A DNA stretch of 64,000 bases from Paeniglutamicibacter cryotolerans (GCF_014190875.1 NZ_JACHVS010000001.1:1116001-1180000); one strand, 5' to 3'; counted from the first letter of the stretch, positions 37,649-46,094 are shown. Notes: generated by a model not told the origin, from the sequence alone. Numbers and translations are program-made.

Positions 37649-38953
37649 CACGGCTAATGCAAAGTCGGTAGCGGTGGAATCCAACCCCGGCGCAACACGC
37701 GCCCAACGGTGCTTCTGATGACGAAAGACCCCTGTTAGAACTGGTGATTGTCGAGATCATCAGTGCAACAGGAGTCCTTCCATGCCATCTTCCCCCATCA
37801 CCCGCATCCGCCGCCAGCTGGAGGACCTGCCCCGGGACCTCGCCCAGCACATCGAGGCGCAATCCATCGCCGAGGTCTTGGCCTTGTTTCCCGATCCCCG
37901 CAAGCCCCGCGGCGTCCGCCATGCCCTGGCCTGGATCCTGGCCACCACCCTGTGCGCCGTGCTCGCCGGCTCGAAATCCTTTGCCGCCATCGCTGACTGG
38001 GCGCTTCACGCCGCCGACACCTCCCTGCACGGCACCGGCTTCCGAGCCCCGCACGTGACCACCTACCAACGCGTCCTGGGTTCCCTTGACGCCGACGCGT
38101 TCGACCAGGCCGTGGGAACCTGGGTACGCACCCGCATCGATGCCCAGGTCATTGCCATCGATGGCAAGGAGGTCCGTGGCGCCAAGCACGCAGGCGGAAC
38201 CCGGGTGCACCTGATGGCCGCGGTCGACCACAACACCGGCGCCGTCCTGGGACAAGTCGAGGTTGGTGGGAAAACCAATGAGATCACGCAATTCGAGACG
38301 CTCCTGGAAACCCTGGGTGACCTGCAGGGCAGGATCTTTACCGCCGACGCCCTGCATACCCAGCGGGCTCACGCCGAGTTCCTCCACCAGCAGGGGGCGC
38401 ATTTCGTGCTCACCGTGAAAGCCAACCAGCCCAAGCTGCTCAAGCACTTGACTGCCCTGCCGTGGGAGCTTGCACCGGTGGGCAATGACCAGCGCGATAC
38501 GGGCCATGGACGCCGGGCCATCCGGAGGATCAAGGTCTCCAGCGTCCCGAAAGGCCTGGGCTTCCCCCACGTCGCCCAAGTGGCCCAACTGATCCGCAAA
38601 ACCAAGAAACGAGGCACGAACACCTGGTCCATCGAAACGGTCTACATCATCACCTCCGTGCCCGTGCATCGGGGCAGCCCAAAGCAACTGAACACCTGGG
38701 TCCGGGGGCACTGGGGCATAGAAAACGGTCTCCATTGGCGGAGGGACTCAATTTATTTGGAGGACAAATCACAGGTCCGGACCGGATCAGCACCCCGGGT
38801 GATGGCCTCCATGCGGAGCCTGGCGATCAGCGTCCTACTGCTGGCCGGCACCAAGAATGTCGCCCAGGGCAACCGCAAGATGTCCTTCAACCCGGCCCGT
38901 CCAATGAAAACCATTGGGATTACGGGCCTATCAACGACTTTGCATTAGCCGTG
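37649..38953 (+). mobile_element. ISAs1-family insertion sequence
   Basis: Inverted ends both read CACGGCTAATGCAAAGTCG from the outside in (from 37649 and from 38953). Direct repeat GGCGGTGGG flanks it (37640-37648, 38954-38962; one or two more bases also match). It carries one intact transposase. It lies 86 bases from the last DnaA box of the preceding cluster. Confidence 0.93.
37782..38948 (+). CDS. ISAs1-family transposase (H-repeat type)
   Basis: 388 residues, intact. An N-terminal DUF4338-like/DDE_Tnp_1-associated region (DPRKPRGVRHALAWILATTLCAVLAGSKSFAAIADWA) precedes the DDE core. Catalytic residues are probably D in VIAIDGKEVRGAKH, D in FTADALHTQRAHAEFL and E in GHWGIENGLHWRRDSIYLED. 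The stop codon lies inside the right inverted repeat. The codon composition resembles the host. Confidence 0.96.
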   Translation: MPSSPITRIRRQLEDLPRDLAQHIEAQSIAEVLALFPDPRKPRGVRHALAWILATTLCAVLAGSKSFAAIADWALHAADTSLHGTGFRAPHVTTYQRVLGSLDADAFDQAVGTWVRTRIDAQVIAIDGKEVRGAKHAGGTRVHLMAAVDHNTGAVLGQVEVGGKTNEITQFETLLETLGDLQGRIFTADALHTQRAHAEFLHQQGAHFVLTVKANQPKLLKHLTALPWELAPVGNDQRDTGHGRRAIRRIKVSSVPKGLGFPHVAQVAQLIRKTKKRGTNTWSIETVYIITSVPVHRGSPKQLNTWVRGHWGIENGLHWRRDSIYLEDKSQVRTGSAPRVMASMRSLAISVLLLAGTKNVAQGNRKMSFNPARPMKTIGITGLSTTLH

Positions 38954-39913
38954 GGCGGTGGGGACGTCGCCGCATGGAGCAGGCTATGCAATCTCCTGGC
39001 GGAGGTTGACCAGACCGGGGAATTCTATGAACCCGAAGACTTGGCCGAAGAGCTGCTGGCCCCCGGGTTCGACGCCGACCTTGACTGTCTCGCAGTTTGG
39101 GACGGCGAGGAAATGACGGGTTACGTCCAAGTCGGCGTGGCGGACAGCTTACGTGATGGACTGGCCAGAGGGTCGATCATGGGTGGGGTGCTTCCGGACT
39201 TTCGTCGGCAGGGACTGGGTGGGAGGCTCATGGACTTTGCCGAGGCTCGCGTCGTTGAACTCTCGACGAACCTCCATCCGCATGCTGCCTTGTCGGTCGA
39301 TCTTCATGCGAATCTGGATGTTGCGAACTCGGACGTGCTGGCACACGCCCGGGGGTACCTGCCCGTGCGCTACTTCCAGCAGATGGGCTTGCAGCTCGAG
39401 CACCTTGAGCCGGCAATGCTTTCGCTGCCTGATGCGGAAACGGCGCCCATGATCCGTACCTACTCCCCCCAATTCACGGATGGCGTACGCGGTGCGCACA
39501 ACGAGGCCTTCGCCGATCATTGGGGCTCGACCTCCCACTCGACAAGTCGCTGGAATACCTATACCTCTGCGCGCAGCTTCCGCCCGGGCTTCGGGCGCCT
39601 GCTGGTGGAGCCGTCATCCGATGGGGACCCACTGGGCCGGGTCCTGTCCTATGTGCTGAGTTCCGAGTGGGTCCCGGGTGAGCTTTATGTCGACCTGGTC
39701 GGGACACGTCGCGCGGCCCGCGGAAAGGGCTACGCAGCGGTGCTGTTGTCCGAAGTGCTTAGGGCAGCAGCGGCCGCCGGCTACCGAAGGGTCGAGCTGC
39801 AGGTGGACTCGGAGAGCCCCACCGGCGCCGTCGGCCTGTATGAGCGGCTCGGCTTCGGGCGCATTCGTACGATGGTCGTTCACCAGCGGATCTTTCCCGC
39901 CACAGCCGCCTAG

Positions 39914-41667
39914 GTGCGTGGGTCGGTAGTCGGGTGCCGGGCTCAAATGATTCTTAAAACGCCGAGGAATTAACCAGGGCCGCAAAGGGGTCGCTGGAAG
40001 AATGAGGGGTATGAACTCCCCTTCTTCTTCCATCCCGCAGGACGGCTTGTTCGACGCATCCCTGGTGGAGCGCCTCGAGCCCGTTGATGACGGGCTGATG
40101 GATGCCAACGGCGGGGAGCGGAAGCGGTTCAGGGCCTTTGAACCCGATGCGGTGATGCTGGTGCCACCCTCCCTGGAGGAGTGGCTGCCCGAGGGGCACC
40201 TGGCCCGGTTCATCGCCGAACTGGTCGAGAACGAGCTGGACCTGACCCGGTTCTACGCCTCCCACAAAAAGGCCAAGGGCCAGCCGCCGTACGACCCACG
40301 GCTGATGCTGCGCATCGTGCTCTACGGCTACTGCACCGGGGTCCGCTCCTCCCGCCAGCTGGAGCGCGCATGCACGGATGTGGTCGCGTTGCGCTGGCTG
40401 GCTGCCCAACAGGCCCCGGATTTCCGATCCATCGGCCGCTTCCGCCAACGCCACCTGGCCGCCTTGGCCAACGTGTTCCTGCAGGCGCTAGAACTCTGCC
40501 GGGCCGCGGGCATGGTCAAACTCGGGATGGTCGCGCTGGACGGAACGAAGCTGCGGGCCAACGCCTCTCGGCACAAGGCGATGTCCTACGCGCGGCTGAC
40601 CGAAAAGCAGAAGGTCCTGGCCCAGGAGATCAGCGATCTGATGGCGGAGGCCAAGACCGTGGACGAGTCCGAGGATGCGAAGTTCGGTCCCGGTAAGCGC
40701 GGGGACGAGCTGCCGGTGGAACTGGCCAACCGGCAGGCCCGGTCCAAGGCCATGGCCGCCGCGCGGGCTTCCTTGGAGCAGGAGGCCGCGGACAAGGCAC
40801 GGGCCGAAGCCGAAGAGAAGGCCGCCAAGCGCGGGGATGACGATGACGAGATCACCGGTGCCGGTGACACCGCGGCCCGGAAGGCGGAACCGAAGCCCGC
40901 GGCGCAACGGAATTTCACGGATCCGGAAGCGCGGATCATGAAGACCGCCGACGGGTCCTATCACTATTGCTATAACGCGCAGGCGGTGGTGGACGCCGGG
41001 CATCAGGTCATTGTTGCCGCCGAGTTGGGCCAAGGGGCCAACGATTACGGACAGCTGGTCCCCATGGTCGAGCGGGTCCAGGAAAACCTGGGCATGATGC
41101 CCAAAACGTTGAGCGCCGATGCCGGGTACTGCTCGAAGGCGAACCTGGTGGAGGCGGGGCGGATGGAGGCGGAGCACGGGACCGGGTTCTTCATCTCCAC
41201 CGCCCGGGTGAAGCACGCCACCCCGATCCCGGAGTCCCCGCGGGGCCGGATCCCGGCGAACGCCACCTTGGGTGAGCGGATGGCCCGGAAGCTGAAGACC
41301 AAGCCCGGCAAACAGGTCTACTCGCGCCGGAAGGTCATCGTGGAACCGGTGTTCGGGCAGATCAAAACCCGTCAGGGTAAGCACTTGTTGTTGCGCGGAC
41401 TTCAGAACGCGCAGGCGGAGTGGAAGTTGTTGGCGGCAGGGCATAACCTGCTCAAGTTGCATGCGTTCCGGGCCCAGGGTGCCGGATAGCCAGGGTCGGA
41501 GGTGGGCCCTGGCGCTGCGCGCCAGAACCCACTGGTCCGGTTTGAGGGCCCCGGGGAAGGGCGGATGCGCCCGAAGGCCTTTTTCTCCGTGGTGCGACCC
41601 TGCGGCGGCCGGGCCGGTATTCCTTCGTGTGTGGTGCCGTTGGTCAAACGACTACCGACCCACGCAC
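39914..41667 (+). mobile_element. IS1182-family insertion sequence in a shared stop-codon overlap
   Basis: Perfect inverted repeats GTGCGTGGGTCGGTAGTCG (39914-39932 and 41649-41667), flanked by a 4-bp duplication CTAG at 39910-39913 and 41668-41671. The flanking CTAG copies supply the stop codon of the upstream GNAT gene and that of the convergent lysE. Confidence 0.92.
40011..41489 (+). CDS. IS1182-family transposase
   Basis: 492 residues from ATG 40011 (GAGGGG just upstream; ATG 40002 is an alternative). An N-terminal DUF772-type domain (LPEGHLARFIAELVENELDLTRFYASHKKAKGQPPYDPRLMLRIVLYGYCTG) precedes the DDE core: D in MVALDGTKLRANAS, D in LSADAGYCSKANL, E in RRKVIVEPVFGQIKTRQG. A long alanine/charged coiled-coil insertion lies at about 200-300 between the first two. 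The frame is intact. Confidence 0.96.
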   Translation: MNSPSSSIPQDGLFDASLVERLEPVDDGLMDANGGERKRFRAFEPDAVMLVPPSLEEWLPEGHLARFIAELVENELDLTRFYASHKKAKGQPPYDPRLMLRIVLYGYCTGVRSSRQLERACTDVVALRWLAAQQAPDFRSIGRFRQRHLAALANVFLQALELCRAAGMVKLGMVALDGTKLRANASRHKAMSYARLTEKQKVLAQEISDLMAEAKTVDESEDAKFGPGKRGDELPVELANRQARSKAMAAARASLEQEAADKARAEAEEKAAKRGDDDDEITGAGDTAARKAEPKPAAQRNFTDPEARIMKTADGSYHYCYNAQAVVDAGHQVIVAAELGQGANDYGQLVPMVERVQENLGMMPKTLSADAGYCSKANLVEAGRMEAEHGTGFFISTARVKHATPIPESPRGRIPANATLGERMARKLKTKPGKQVYSRRKVIVEPVFGQIKTRQGKHLLLRGLQNAQAEWKLLAAGHNLLKLHAFRAQGAG

Positions 41668-42282
41668 CTAGAAGAGCGGAATGATCAACAGCGCGGCAAT
41701 GACCAGCATGACCACTGCGACCGCCGCATCGAGGATCCGCCATGACAGGGGCTTGGCAAAGAACCCGTGCAGGAGGCGGGCGCCGAAGCCCAGCGCTCCA
41801 AACCAGATGATGCTGGCCAGGACGGCTCCGACGCCGAACTTCCAGCGGCCGGGATCACCCTGGGCGGAGGCCACGGAACCGAGCAGGACCACCGTGTCAA
41901 GGTAGACGTGGGGGTTCAGCCAGGTCAGCGCCAGGGTTGTGAGAATCACGGGTCCACGAGAGGGCCCCGAAGCACCCTCCTCCACTGACATGGTGGCGGG
42001 ATGCAGCGCTCGTTTGGCGGCGAATACCGCATAGGTGAGCAGGAACAAGGCGCCTCCGATCCTCGCCGCAGAAAGGATCCATGGCGCAGCCGAGACCAGG
42101 AATCCCAGGCCGGCGATTCCCGCGAAGATCAGCACGGCATCGGAAACGGCGCAGACCAGGACCACCGCCCACACATGTTGACGCCTCAGCCCCTGACGAA
42201 GAACGAAGGCGTTCTGGGCTCCGATGGCGGCAATAAGTGAGAGGCCCGTACCGAAACCGGTGAGCAAAGGAAGTGAAAGCAC
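41668..42282 (-). CDS. lysE: LysE/ArgO-family basic amino-acid exporter
   Basis: 204 residues, six predicted helices. Exports lysine or arginine when internal levels are high. Typical LysE features are IAAIGAQNAFVLRQGLRRQHV near the N-terminus and LTWLNPHVYLDTVVLLGSV in the middle. It is transcribed divergently from a LysG/ArgP-type regulator 71 bases away, the standard arrangement. The GTG start is at 42282. Its stop codon TAG is formed by the CTAG flanking the IS1182 element, so the gene was not damaged by the insertion. Confidence 0.93.
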   Translation of the reverse strand: MLSLPLLTGFGTGLSLIAAIGAQNAFVLRQGLRRQHVWAVVLVCAVSDAVLIFAGIAGLGFLVSAAPWILSAARIGGALFLLTYAVFAAKRALHPATMSVEEGASGPSRGPVILTTLALTWLNPHVYLDTVVLLGSVASAQGDPGRWKFGVGAVLASIIWFGALGFGARLLHGFFAKPLSWRILDAAVAVVMLVIAALLIIPLF

Positions 42283-42353
42283 CTATCGAAACTACTGGGC
42301 TTTAATTTCCTCGTCCAGCTAATGTTTCTTACCTTCCATTAGAGTTTCTAAGT
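42283..42353. promoter_or_regulatory. lysE-lysG divergent promoter/operator region
   Basis: 71 bases, AT-rich compared with the flanks. Divergent promoters and the binding site for the LysR-type regulator must lie here. The segment TTTAATTTCC...GGAAGG...TTAGAGTTTCTAAGT contains partial dyads. Confidence 0.6.
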
Positions 42354-43286
42354 ATGGATTTCAGCATGGAGCAGTTGCGCACCCTTTCGGCGGTCATTGA
42401 GACGGGAAGCCTGGAGGCCGCTGCGGCAGGCCTGCAGCTCACGGCATCCGCCGTGAGCCAACGGCTCAAGGCCATGGAACTGCAAGCCGGCTCCGTGCTG
42501 GTGGTCCGCACCCGCCCGGTCAGAGCGACGGCGAGCGGGGAAATCCTCCTGACCTTGGCCAGGCAGGTACTCCTGCTGGGTGCCGAGGCCGAGGCGGCAC
42601 TGGTGGGCCCGGAGTCCGATGTCGACCCGGGACGGGTGCACGTGACCGTTGCGGTGAACGCCGATTCACTGGCCAGCTGGTTCGGTGCCGCACTATCTGG
42701 TTTGGCGCGGGAAACGGGGCTGAGCGTCGAGATCCTGCGCGAGGACGAGGAGCATGCCAGTGGGCTGCTTCGATCGGGGTCCGTCATGGGGGCAGTGACA
42801 ACCAAGAAGGCCCCGGTCCAGGGATGCTCGTCGACCCGCCTGGGGGTCATGCGTTATCGGGCCATGGCAAACCCGGAATTCGCCGAGCGCTGGTTTGGCT
42901 CCGGCTCCGACCCTGCATCCATCGCCGGAGCACCTGCCGTCCATTTCGATCGCAACGACTCGCTCCAGACATCGATGCAGCGCATGATCGCCCGGGAAAT
43001 CGGGCTTCAGGGGCTGGTGTTTGCCCCGGCCTTCTACGTCCCCGATTCTCGCCAATACGTCAATGCAGTGGTTCTGGGGCTGGGGTGGGGCATGGTGCCG
43101 GACGTGCAAGACCCTGCAGACGGGTCGCTCGTCAGGTTGAACCCGGGCTGGGAGCACTCCGTCACTTTGTACTGGCAGCGATGGAAACTGGAATCCGCGG
43201 CGCTGGATCGGATCACCAAAGTGGTCCTGGATGCCGCGGCGGAAGCCGGACTTGACGGTCCAAACCCAAAACTCAACGACGGGTAG
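42354..43286 (+). CDS. lysG: LysR-family regulator of LysG/ArgP type
   Basis: 310 residues. N-terminal winged helix-turn-helix (MEQLRTLSAVIETGSLEAAAAGLQLTASAVSQRLKAMELQAGSVLVVRT) and a C-terminal substrate-binding domain from about 90. The sequence features and the divergent lysE identify it as the ArgP/LysG subgroup, which senses basic amino acids and switches on the exporter. A later-intact segment VLGLGWGMVPDVQ is typical. Regulation of lysE is inferred from gene layout. Confidence 0.93.
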   Translation: MDFSMEQLRTLSAVIETGSLEAAAAGLQLTASAVSQRLKAMELQAGSVLVVRTRPVRATASGEILLTLARQVLLLGAEAEAALVGPESDVDPGRVHVTVAVNADSLASWFGAALSGLARETGLSVEILREDEEHASGLLRSGSVMGAVTTKKAPVQGCSSTRLGVMRYRAMANPEFAERWFGSGSDPASIAGAPAVHFDRNDSLQTSMQRMIAREIGLQGLVFAPAFYVPDSRQYVNAVVLGLGWGMVPDVQDPADGSLVRLNPGWEHSVTLYWQRWKLESAALDRITKVVLDAAAEAGLDGPNPKLNDG

Positions 43287-43390
43287 CTTTGTGTCCTGGT
43301 GTTGATCCGTGTCTGCCTCACCGCGCACCAGCTCATCATCACCGGCTTCCTCACTCCCCTCCAAGATTGCGGTCCCGGTGGGTAAAATTC

Positions 43391-43712
43391 ATGGTGGATC
43401 CGCGGATGCTCCGCCATGGCATGGATCTCTGGTTGCCCCTTCCCGGCGCAGGCATCACGATCAGGGACATCGCCGCTGATTGGCGCAACTGCACCGTTGA
43501 ATTGCGTCAGCTGCCTTGGAACCGCAACTACGTGGGGGTCCCCACCCGCTCATCGCCGTGACGGCTCCGTTTTGGACGATGGCGGTGCCGCACAACGTGG
43601 GCCCGGGATACGTCGTGTGGGACAAGGTCGCCACTGGTTCCATGTGGACTTTCTCGACGTATCGGGTGAGGTGGTGCCAGTGGTGCACAAGGAGCCCAAC
43701 GTCAGGACAAGT
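43391..43712 (+). pseudogene. DUF4442 (hotdog thioesterase-like) pseudogene
   Basis: Pieces in three frames assemble into a DUF4442 protein: MVDPRMLRHGMDLWLPLPGAGITIRDIAADWRNCTVELRQLPWNRNYVG, then after a frameshift near 43540 PLIAVTAPFWTMAVPHNVGPGYVVWDKVATGS, then after another near 43640 VDFLDVSGEVVPVVHKEPN. The family form is [20 protein letters not shown]...DYVVWDKAA. It is broken, and the C-terminus is missing. Confidence 0.72.
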
Positions 43713-43725
43713 CCGGGTCGAAAAT

Positions 43726-43761
43726 TTGAGCCCCGTCCCGGTTTTCCGGGACGGGGCTCAA
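43726..43761. terminator. Bidirectional terminator
   Basis: Perfect 16-bp stem (43726-43741 with 43746-43761) and TTTT loop. On the minus strand it is followed by ATTTTCG, so it terminates the DUF3817 gene. Confidence 0.9.
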
Positions 43762-43772
43762 CAAAGCCTTGG

Positions 43773-44273
43773 TCAGGAACCGGGAGGGCCGATGATCAGC
43801 AGCACCGTGGTGATGGCGGCTACGGCGACGAGGCCAACCACTCCCGCCAGCAACGGGCGGCGTAGGCACAGTGCCTGGACCTTTTCGATGAAGGAGACGG
43901 GGGCTTCCCCTCCCGGGGCAAGCCGCCAGCCGCCTTCGAGCAGCCCGTGCTTTGCGGCGGAACGCTCGAACGGCAAGGTGGCGAACGGGATGATGGCCGA
44001 GAACAGGCCAGCGACGCCGCGTCCGAAGCTCCAGCGCTGATTGACCCAGACGAAACAGGTCACGATGCAGTAGGAAATGAAGACGATGCCGTGGATCAGG
44101 CCGAAGACACGCACCAGGGCGTCGGTGACTCCCGTGTATTTGAACACCATTCCGGTGATCAGCAATGCCCAGGTGACCATCTCCGCCGCCGCCAGGGCGC
44201 CATAGAGCCGCTTGGGTGGCAGCGTACCCAGGGCCGGAAGATCCCGGGTGGCTTCGTCGTTGATCGTGGGCAT
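43773..44273 (-). CDS. DUF3817 membrane protein
   Basis: 166 residues from ATG 44273, which has AAAGGA 8 bases upstream; the frame is open further to 44351. Three hydrophobic segments form the DUF3817 domain (LYGALAAAEMVTWALLITGMVFKYTGVTDALVRVFGLIHGIVFISYCIVTCFVW...GLFSAIIPFATLPFERSA), and a fourth helix lies near the C-terminus (LLAGVVGLVAVAAITTVLLIIG). Function is unknown; such proteins are common in actinobacteria. It is divergent from gdx. Confidence 0.88.
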   Translation of the reverse strand: MPTINDEATRDLPALGTLPPKRLYGALAAAEMVTWALLITGMVFKYTGVTDALVRVFGLIHGIVFISYCIVTCFVWVNQRWSFGRGVAGLFSAIIPFATLPFERSAAKHGLLEGGWRLAPGGEAPVSFIEKVQALCLRRPLLAGVVGLVAVAAITTVLLIIGPPGS

Positions 44274-44361
44274 GGTGGTGTCCTTTCGCTGCGCCTGCTG
44301 CAGGCGTTCAAACGGTCTGCGGAGGGGCTGGTAGCCTGAAAATCGGTGCACATGCGCACCA

Positions 44362-44401
44362 CCGGACGATGGCGCCGTACCCGGACTGCGACAAGACGGC
44401 C
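44362..44401 (+). ncRNA. Guanidine-III (ykkC-III) riboswitch
   Basis: The leader of the SMR gene carries CCGGACGA..GGCGCCGTACCCGG followed by GACAAGACGGC, the conserved bases of the guanidine-III class, in which the GCCGT and ACGGC segments form a pseudoknot. The ribosome-binding site lies just downstream, at 44405-44411, so ligand binding likely opens translation. The match is from memory of the class; an Infernal search would confirm it. Confidence 0.85.
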
Positions 44402-44422
44402 ACCGAAAGGAAACGGTGCGCC

Positions 44423-44737
44423 ATGTCTTGGATCGTACTTATTATTTCCGGCCTCTTCGAGGCCGTCTGGGCCGTGGCCCTAGGGACCAGCGAGGGTTTC
44501 ACCAAGGTGGTGCCCAGCATCGTGTTCGGGGTGGGGCTGGTGATCAGCATGGTGGGTTTGGCATATGCCATGCGTGAGATTTCCACCGGTACAGCGTATG
44601 CCGTCTGGGTGGGCATCGGGGCCTCGCTGGCCGTGGGCTACGGGATGATCTTCGGAGGCGAAAGCGTCAGCATCCTGAAGATCGGACTCATCATGCTGCT
44701 GATCGGCTGCGTGGTGGGCCTGAAATTCGTTGACTAG
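44423..44737 (+). CDS. gdx: SMR-family guanidinium exporter Gdx (SugE-type)
   Basis: 104 residues, four helices. Small multidrug-resistance family; the opening MSWIVLIISGLFEAVWAVALGTSEGFTK is the SugE/Gdx signature, with the essential Glu in FEAVWAVALG. Gdx exports guanidinium ions in exchange for protons as an antiparallel dimer. The frame is open from 44369, but homology and the GGAAA site support ATG 44423. The upstream guanidine-III riboswitch strongly supports the substrate. The stop overlaps the convergent crgA stop (CTAG at 44734-44737). Confidence 0.93.
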   Translation: MSWIVLIISGLFEAVWAVALGTSEGFTKVVPSIVFGVGLVISMVGLAYAMREISTGTAYAVWVGIGASLAVGYGMIFGGESVSILKIGLIMLLIGCVVGLKFVD

Positions 44738-44985
44738 CGCCAGCCGGTAGTCATGAAGAAGCCGACCATCGCCAAGCCGAAGCCAATCACGATGTTCCAG
44801 GCGTCGATGCCCGGGATCGGGAACGCTGTCTGCGTGATGTAGTAGACCATGATCCAGAGCAGGCCCAGCAGCATCAGCCCGAACATGATCGGCTTGTACC
44901 AGACGGGCAGGGGGCGGTGATCGGCGTGGGCCGAGGCCTCCGGCTGTTGTTTCCGCCGGTTGCGACGGGTCTTTGACTCGGGCAC
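44734..44985 (-). CDS. crgA: Cell division protein CrgA
   Basis: 83 residues. Two-helix membrane protein that recruits or regulates FtsZ/FtsI at the septum in actinobacteria. A basic N-terminus (KTRRNRRKQQPE) precedes PVWYKPIMFGLMLLGLLWIMVYYIT and GIDAWNIVIGFGLAMVGFFMTTGWR, both characteristic. It matches Rv0011c in position near the pkn block. Confidence 0.95.
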   Translation of the reverse strand: MPESKTRRNRRKQQPEASAHADHRPLPVWYKPIMFGLMLLGLLWIMVYYITQTAFPIPGIDAWNIVIGFGLAMVGFFMTTGWR

Positions 44986-45162
44986 TGCAACTCCTTCAAT
45001 CGGGTGCGCCGGCAGATCCGAAAGTAGGCTTCGCCGAACGATAGTCTGTAAGTCAGTGGGAATGGCACCCGTTTCGGCGTGCAGCCCACACCCTTCAATA
45101 CTAGCGGGTATGGCCGCGGAAGCGTTTCCGACGGCCGAACAAACCGAAAGGCATCAGCAGCT

Positions 45163-45924
45163 ATGCGCGGTAGCAAAGTCCACACGCGCAGCCGGCCCCG
45201 CGCCGGACAGCGGATCCTGGGAGGCGCCGGGGAAATCCTGATCACGCTCGGCCTGATCTTGCTGCTCTTCGTGGCCTGGGAACTGTGGTGGACCAACATC
45301 GATGCCGACAAGTCCCAAGCCGATGTCACCCGGGACCTGGTCCAAGGCTTCAAGTCCGGCACCTCCGGCAAGCCCTCCACATCGGGCAAGCCTTCCGATG
45401 CGGGGATCATGATCGAGGGACAGGCCTTCGGGATCATGTACATCCCCCGCTTCGGCAAGGACAACGCGCACCCGGTCACCCACGGTGTGGGCCCGGAGGT
45501 GCTGGACAAGGTGGGCATCGGACACTATCCGGGTACTCAGATGCCCGGTGAGATCGGCAACTTCGCCGTTGCCGCACACCGCCAGACCCACGGTCAGGTG
45601 TTCTGGGACATCGATAAGCTGGTGGACGGGGACAAGGTCTATGTCCAGACCCTCGACGGTTTCTTCACGTACGGATACAAACGGACCACTATCGTGGATC
45701 CCAGCCGGAACGATGTCCTCTACCCGGTGCCTATGGAGCCGGGTGTGGAGCCCGCGGTTGCCACGCTGACCCTGACCAGCTGCCATCCCCCGTTCACCAC
45801 GCGGGAACGCATCATTGCGTTTGCCGAACTTGAATCCAAGACACCGGCCGGCTCAGAGCCGCCGGCGGAGATCGCTGATACGGTGGCGAAGCTCTTCAAG
45901 GACACCAAGGAAGGCGGCAAATAA
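45163..45924 (+). CDS. srtE: Class E sortase
   Basis: 253 residues from ATG 45163 (GAAAGG upstream). Membrane-anchored transpeptidase that attaches surface proteins to the cell wall; class E recognises LAXTG-type signals. One N-terminal helix (GEILITLGLILLLFVAWELWW) precedes a Gly/Ser/Lys linker and the sortase barrel. The catalytic histidine is in FAVAAHRQTHG, the cysteine in LTLTSCHPPF, and the arginine in TTRERIIAFAEL. It occupies the site where many relatives also have a DUF881 gene, which is absent. Confidence 0.94.
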   Translation: MRGSKVHTRSRPRAGQRILGGAGEILITLGLILLLFVAWELWWTNIDADKSQADVTRDLVQGFKSGTSGKPSTSGKPSDAGIMIEGQAFGIMYIPRFGKDNAHPVTHGVGPEVLDKVGIGHYPGTQMPGEIGNFAVAAHRQTHGQVFWDIDKLVDGDKVYVQTLDGFFTYGYKRTTIVDPSRNDVLYPVPMEPGVEPAVATLTLTSCHPPFTTRERIIAFAELESKTPAGSEPPAEIADTVAKLFKDTKEGGK

Positions 45925-46094
45925 TGTATGGCTGGATCTTCTCCAGGTTGCCAGGTCCGGCATGGCTTCGCGTCATCTTCGCACTGGTGCTGATCGCTGC
46001 GGCGATATTATTGATGATGAACTACGCTTTCCCGTGGCTGAGTCAATACAGCCCCTTCACCGAATCAACGATTGGCATGGTGCTGCAGCGATGA
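45924..46094 (+). CDS. Small membrane protein between sortase and trpG
   Basis: 56 residues. The ATG overlaps the last base of the sortase stop (TAATG), and the stop TGA overlaps the trpG start (ATGA). One helix at about 15-37 (WLRVIFALVLIAAAILLMMNYAFPWL), and the rest is short polar ends. Coupling on both sides supports a real gene. Function is unknown; similar small membrane proteins occur here in Arthrobacter relatives. Confidence 0.82.
   Translation: MYGWIFSRLPGPAWLRVIFALVLIAAAILLMMNYAFPWLSQYSPFTESTIGMVLQR

Larger units (their letters stand above)
37616..39913 (+). pseudogene. GNAT acetyltransferase gene split by ISAs1
   Basis: The original gene starts at ATG 37616 (MEPDFRALGGG, with the last glycines in the duplicated bases) and resumes at 38954 as GGGDVAAWSRLCNLLAEV. 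Removing the IS and one copy of the duplication joins the frame exactly, giving about 331 residues. Two GNAT domains are visible: MGGVLPDFRRQGLGGRLMDFAEAR and VGTRRAARGKGYAAVLLSEVLRAAAAAGYRRVELQVDSESPTGAVGLYERLGF, so it resembles the mycothiol synthase-like double-GNAT layout. The substrate is unknown. The part after the IS is open and in frame with a GTG at 38951 supplied by the IS end, so a protein lacking only about eight native residues might be made. Confidence 0.85.

Noticed and set aside
37581..38735. 384-codon minus-strand frame in the ISAs1 element
   Set aside because: Shadow of the transposase on the other strand; it also crosses the IS boundary.
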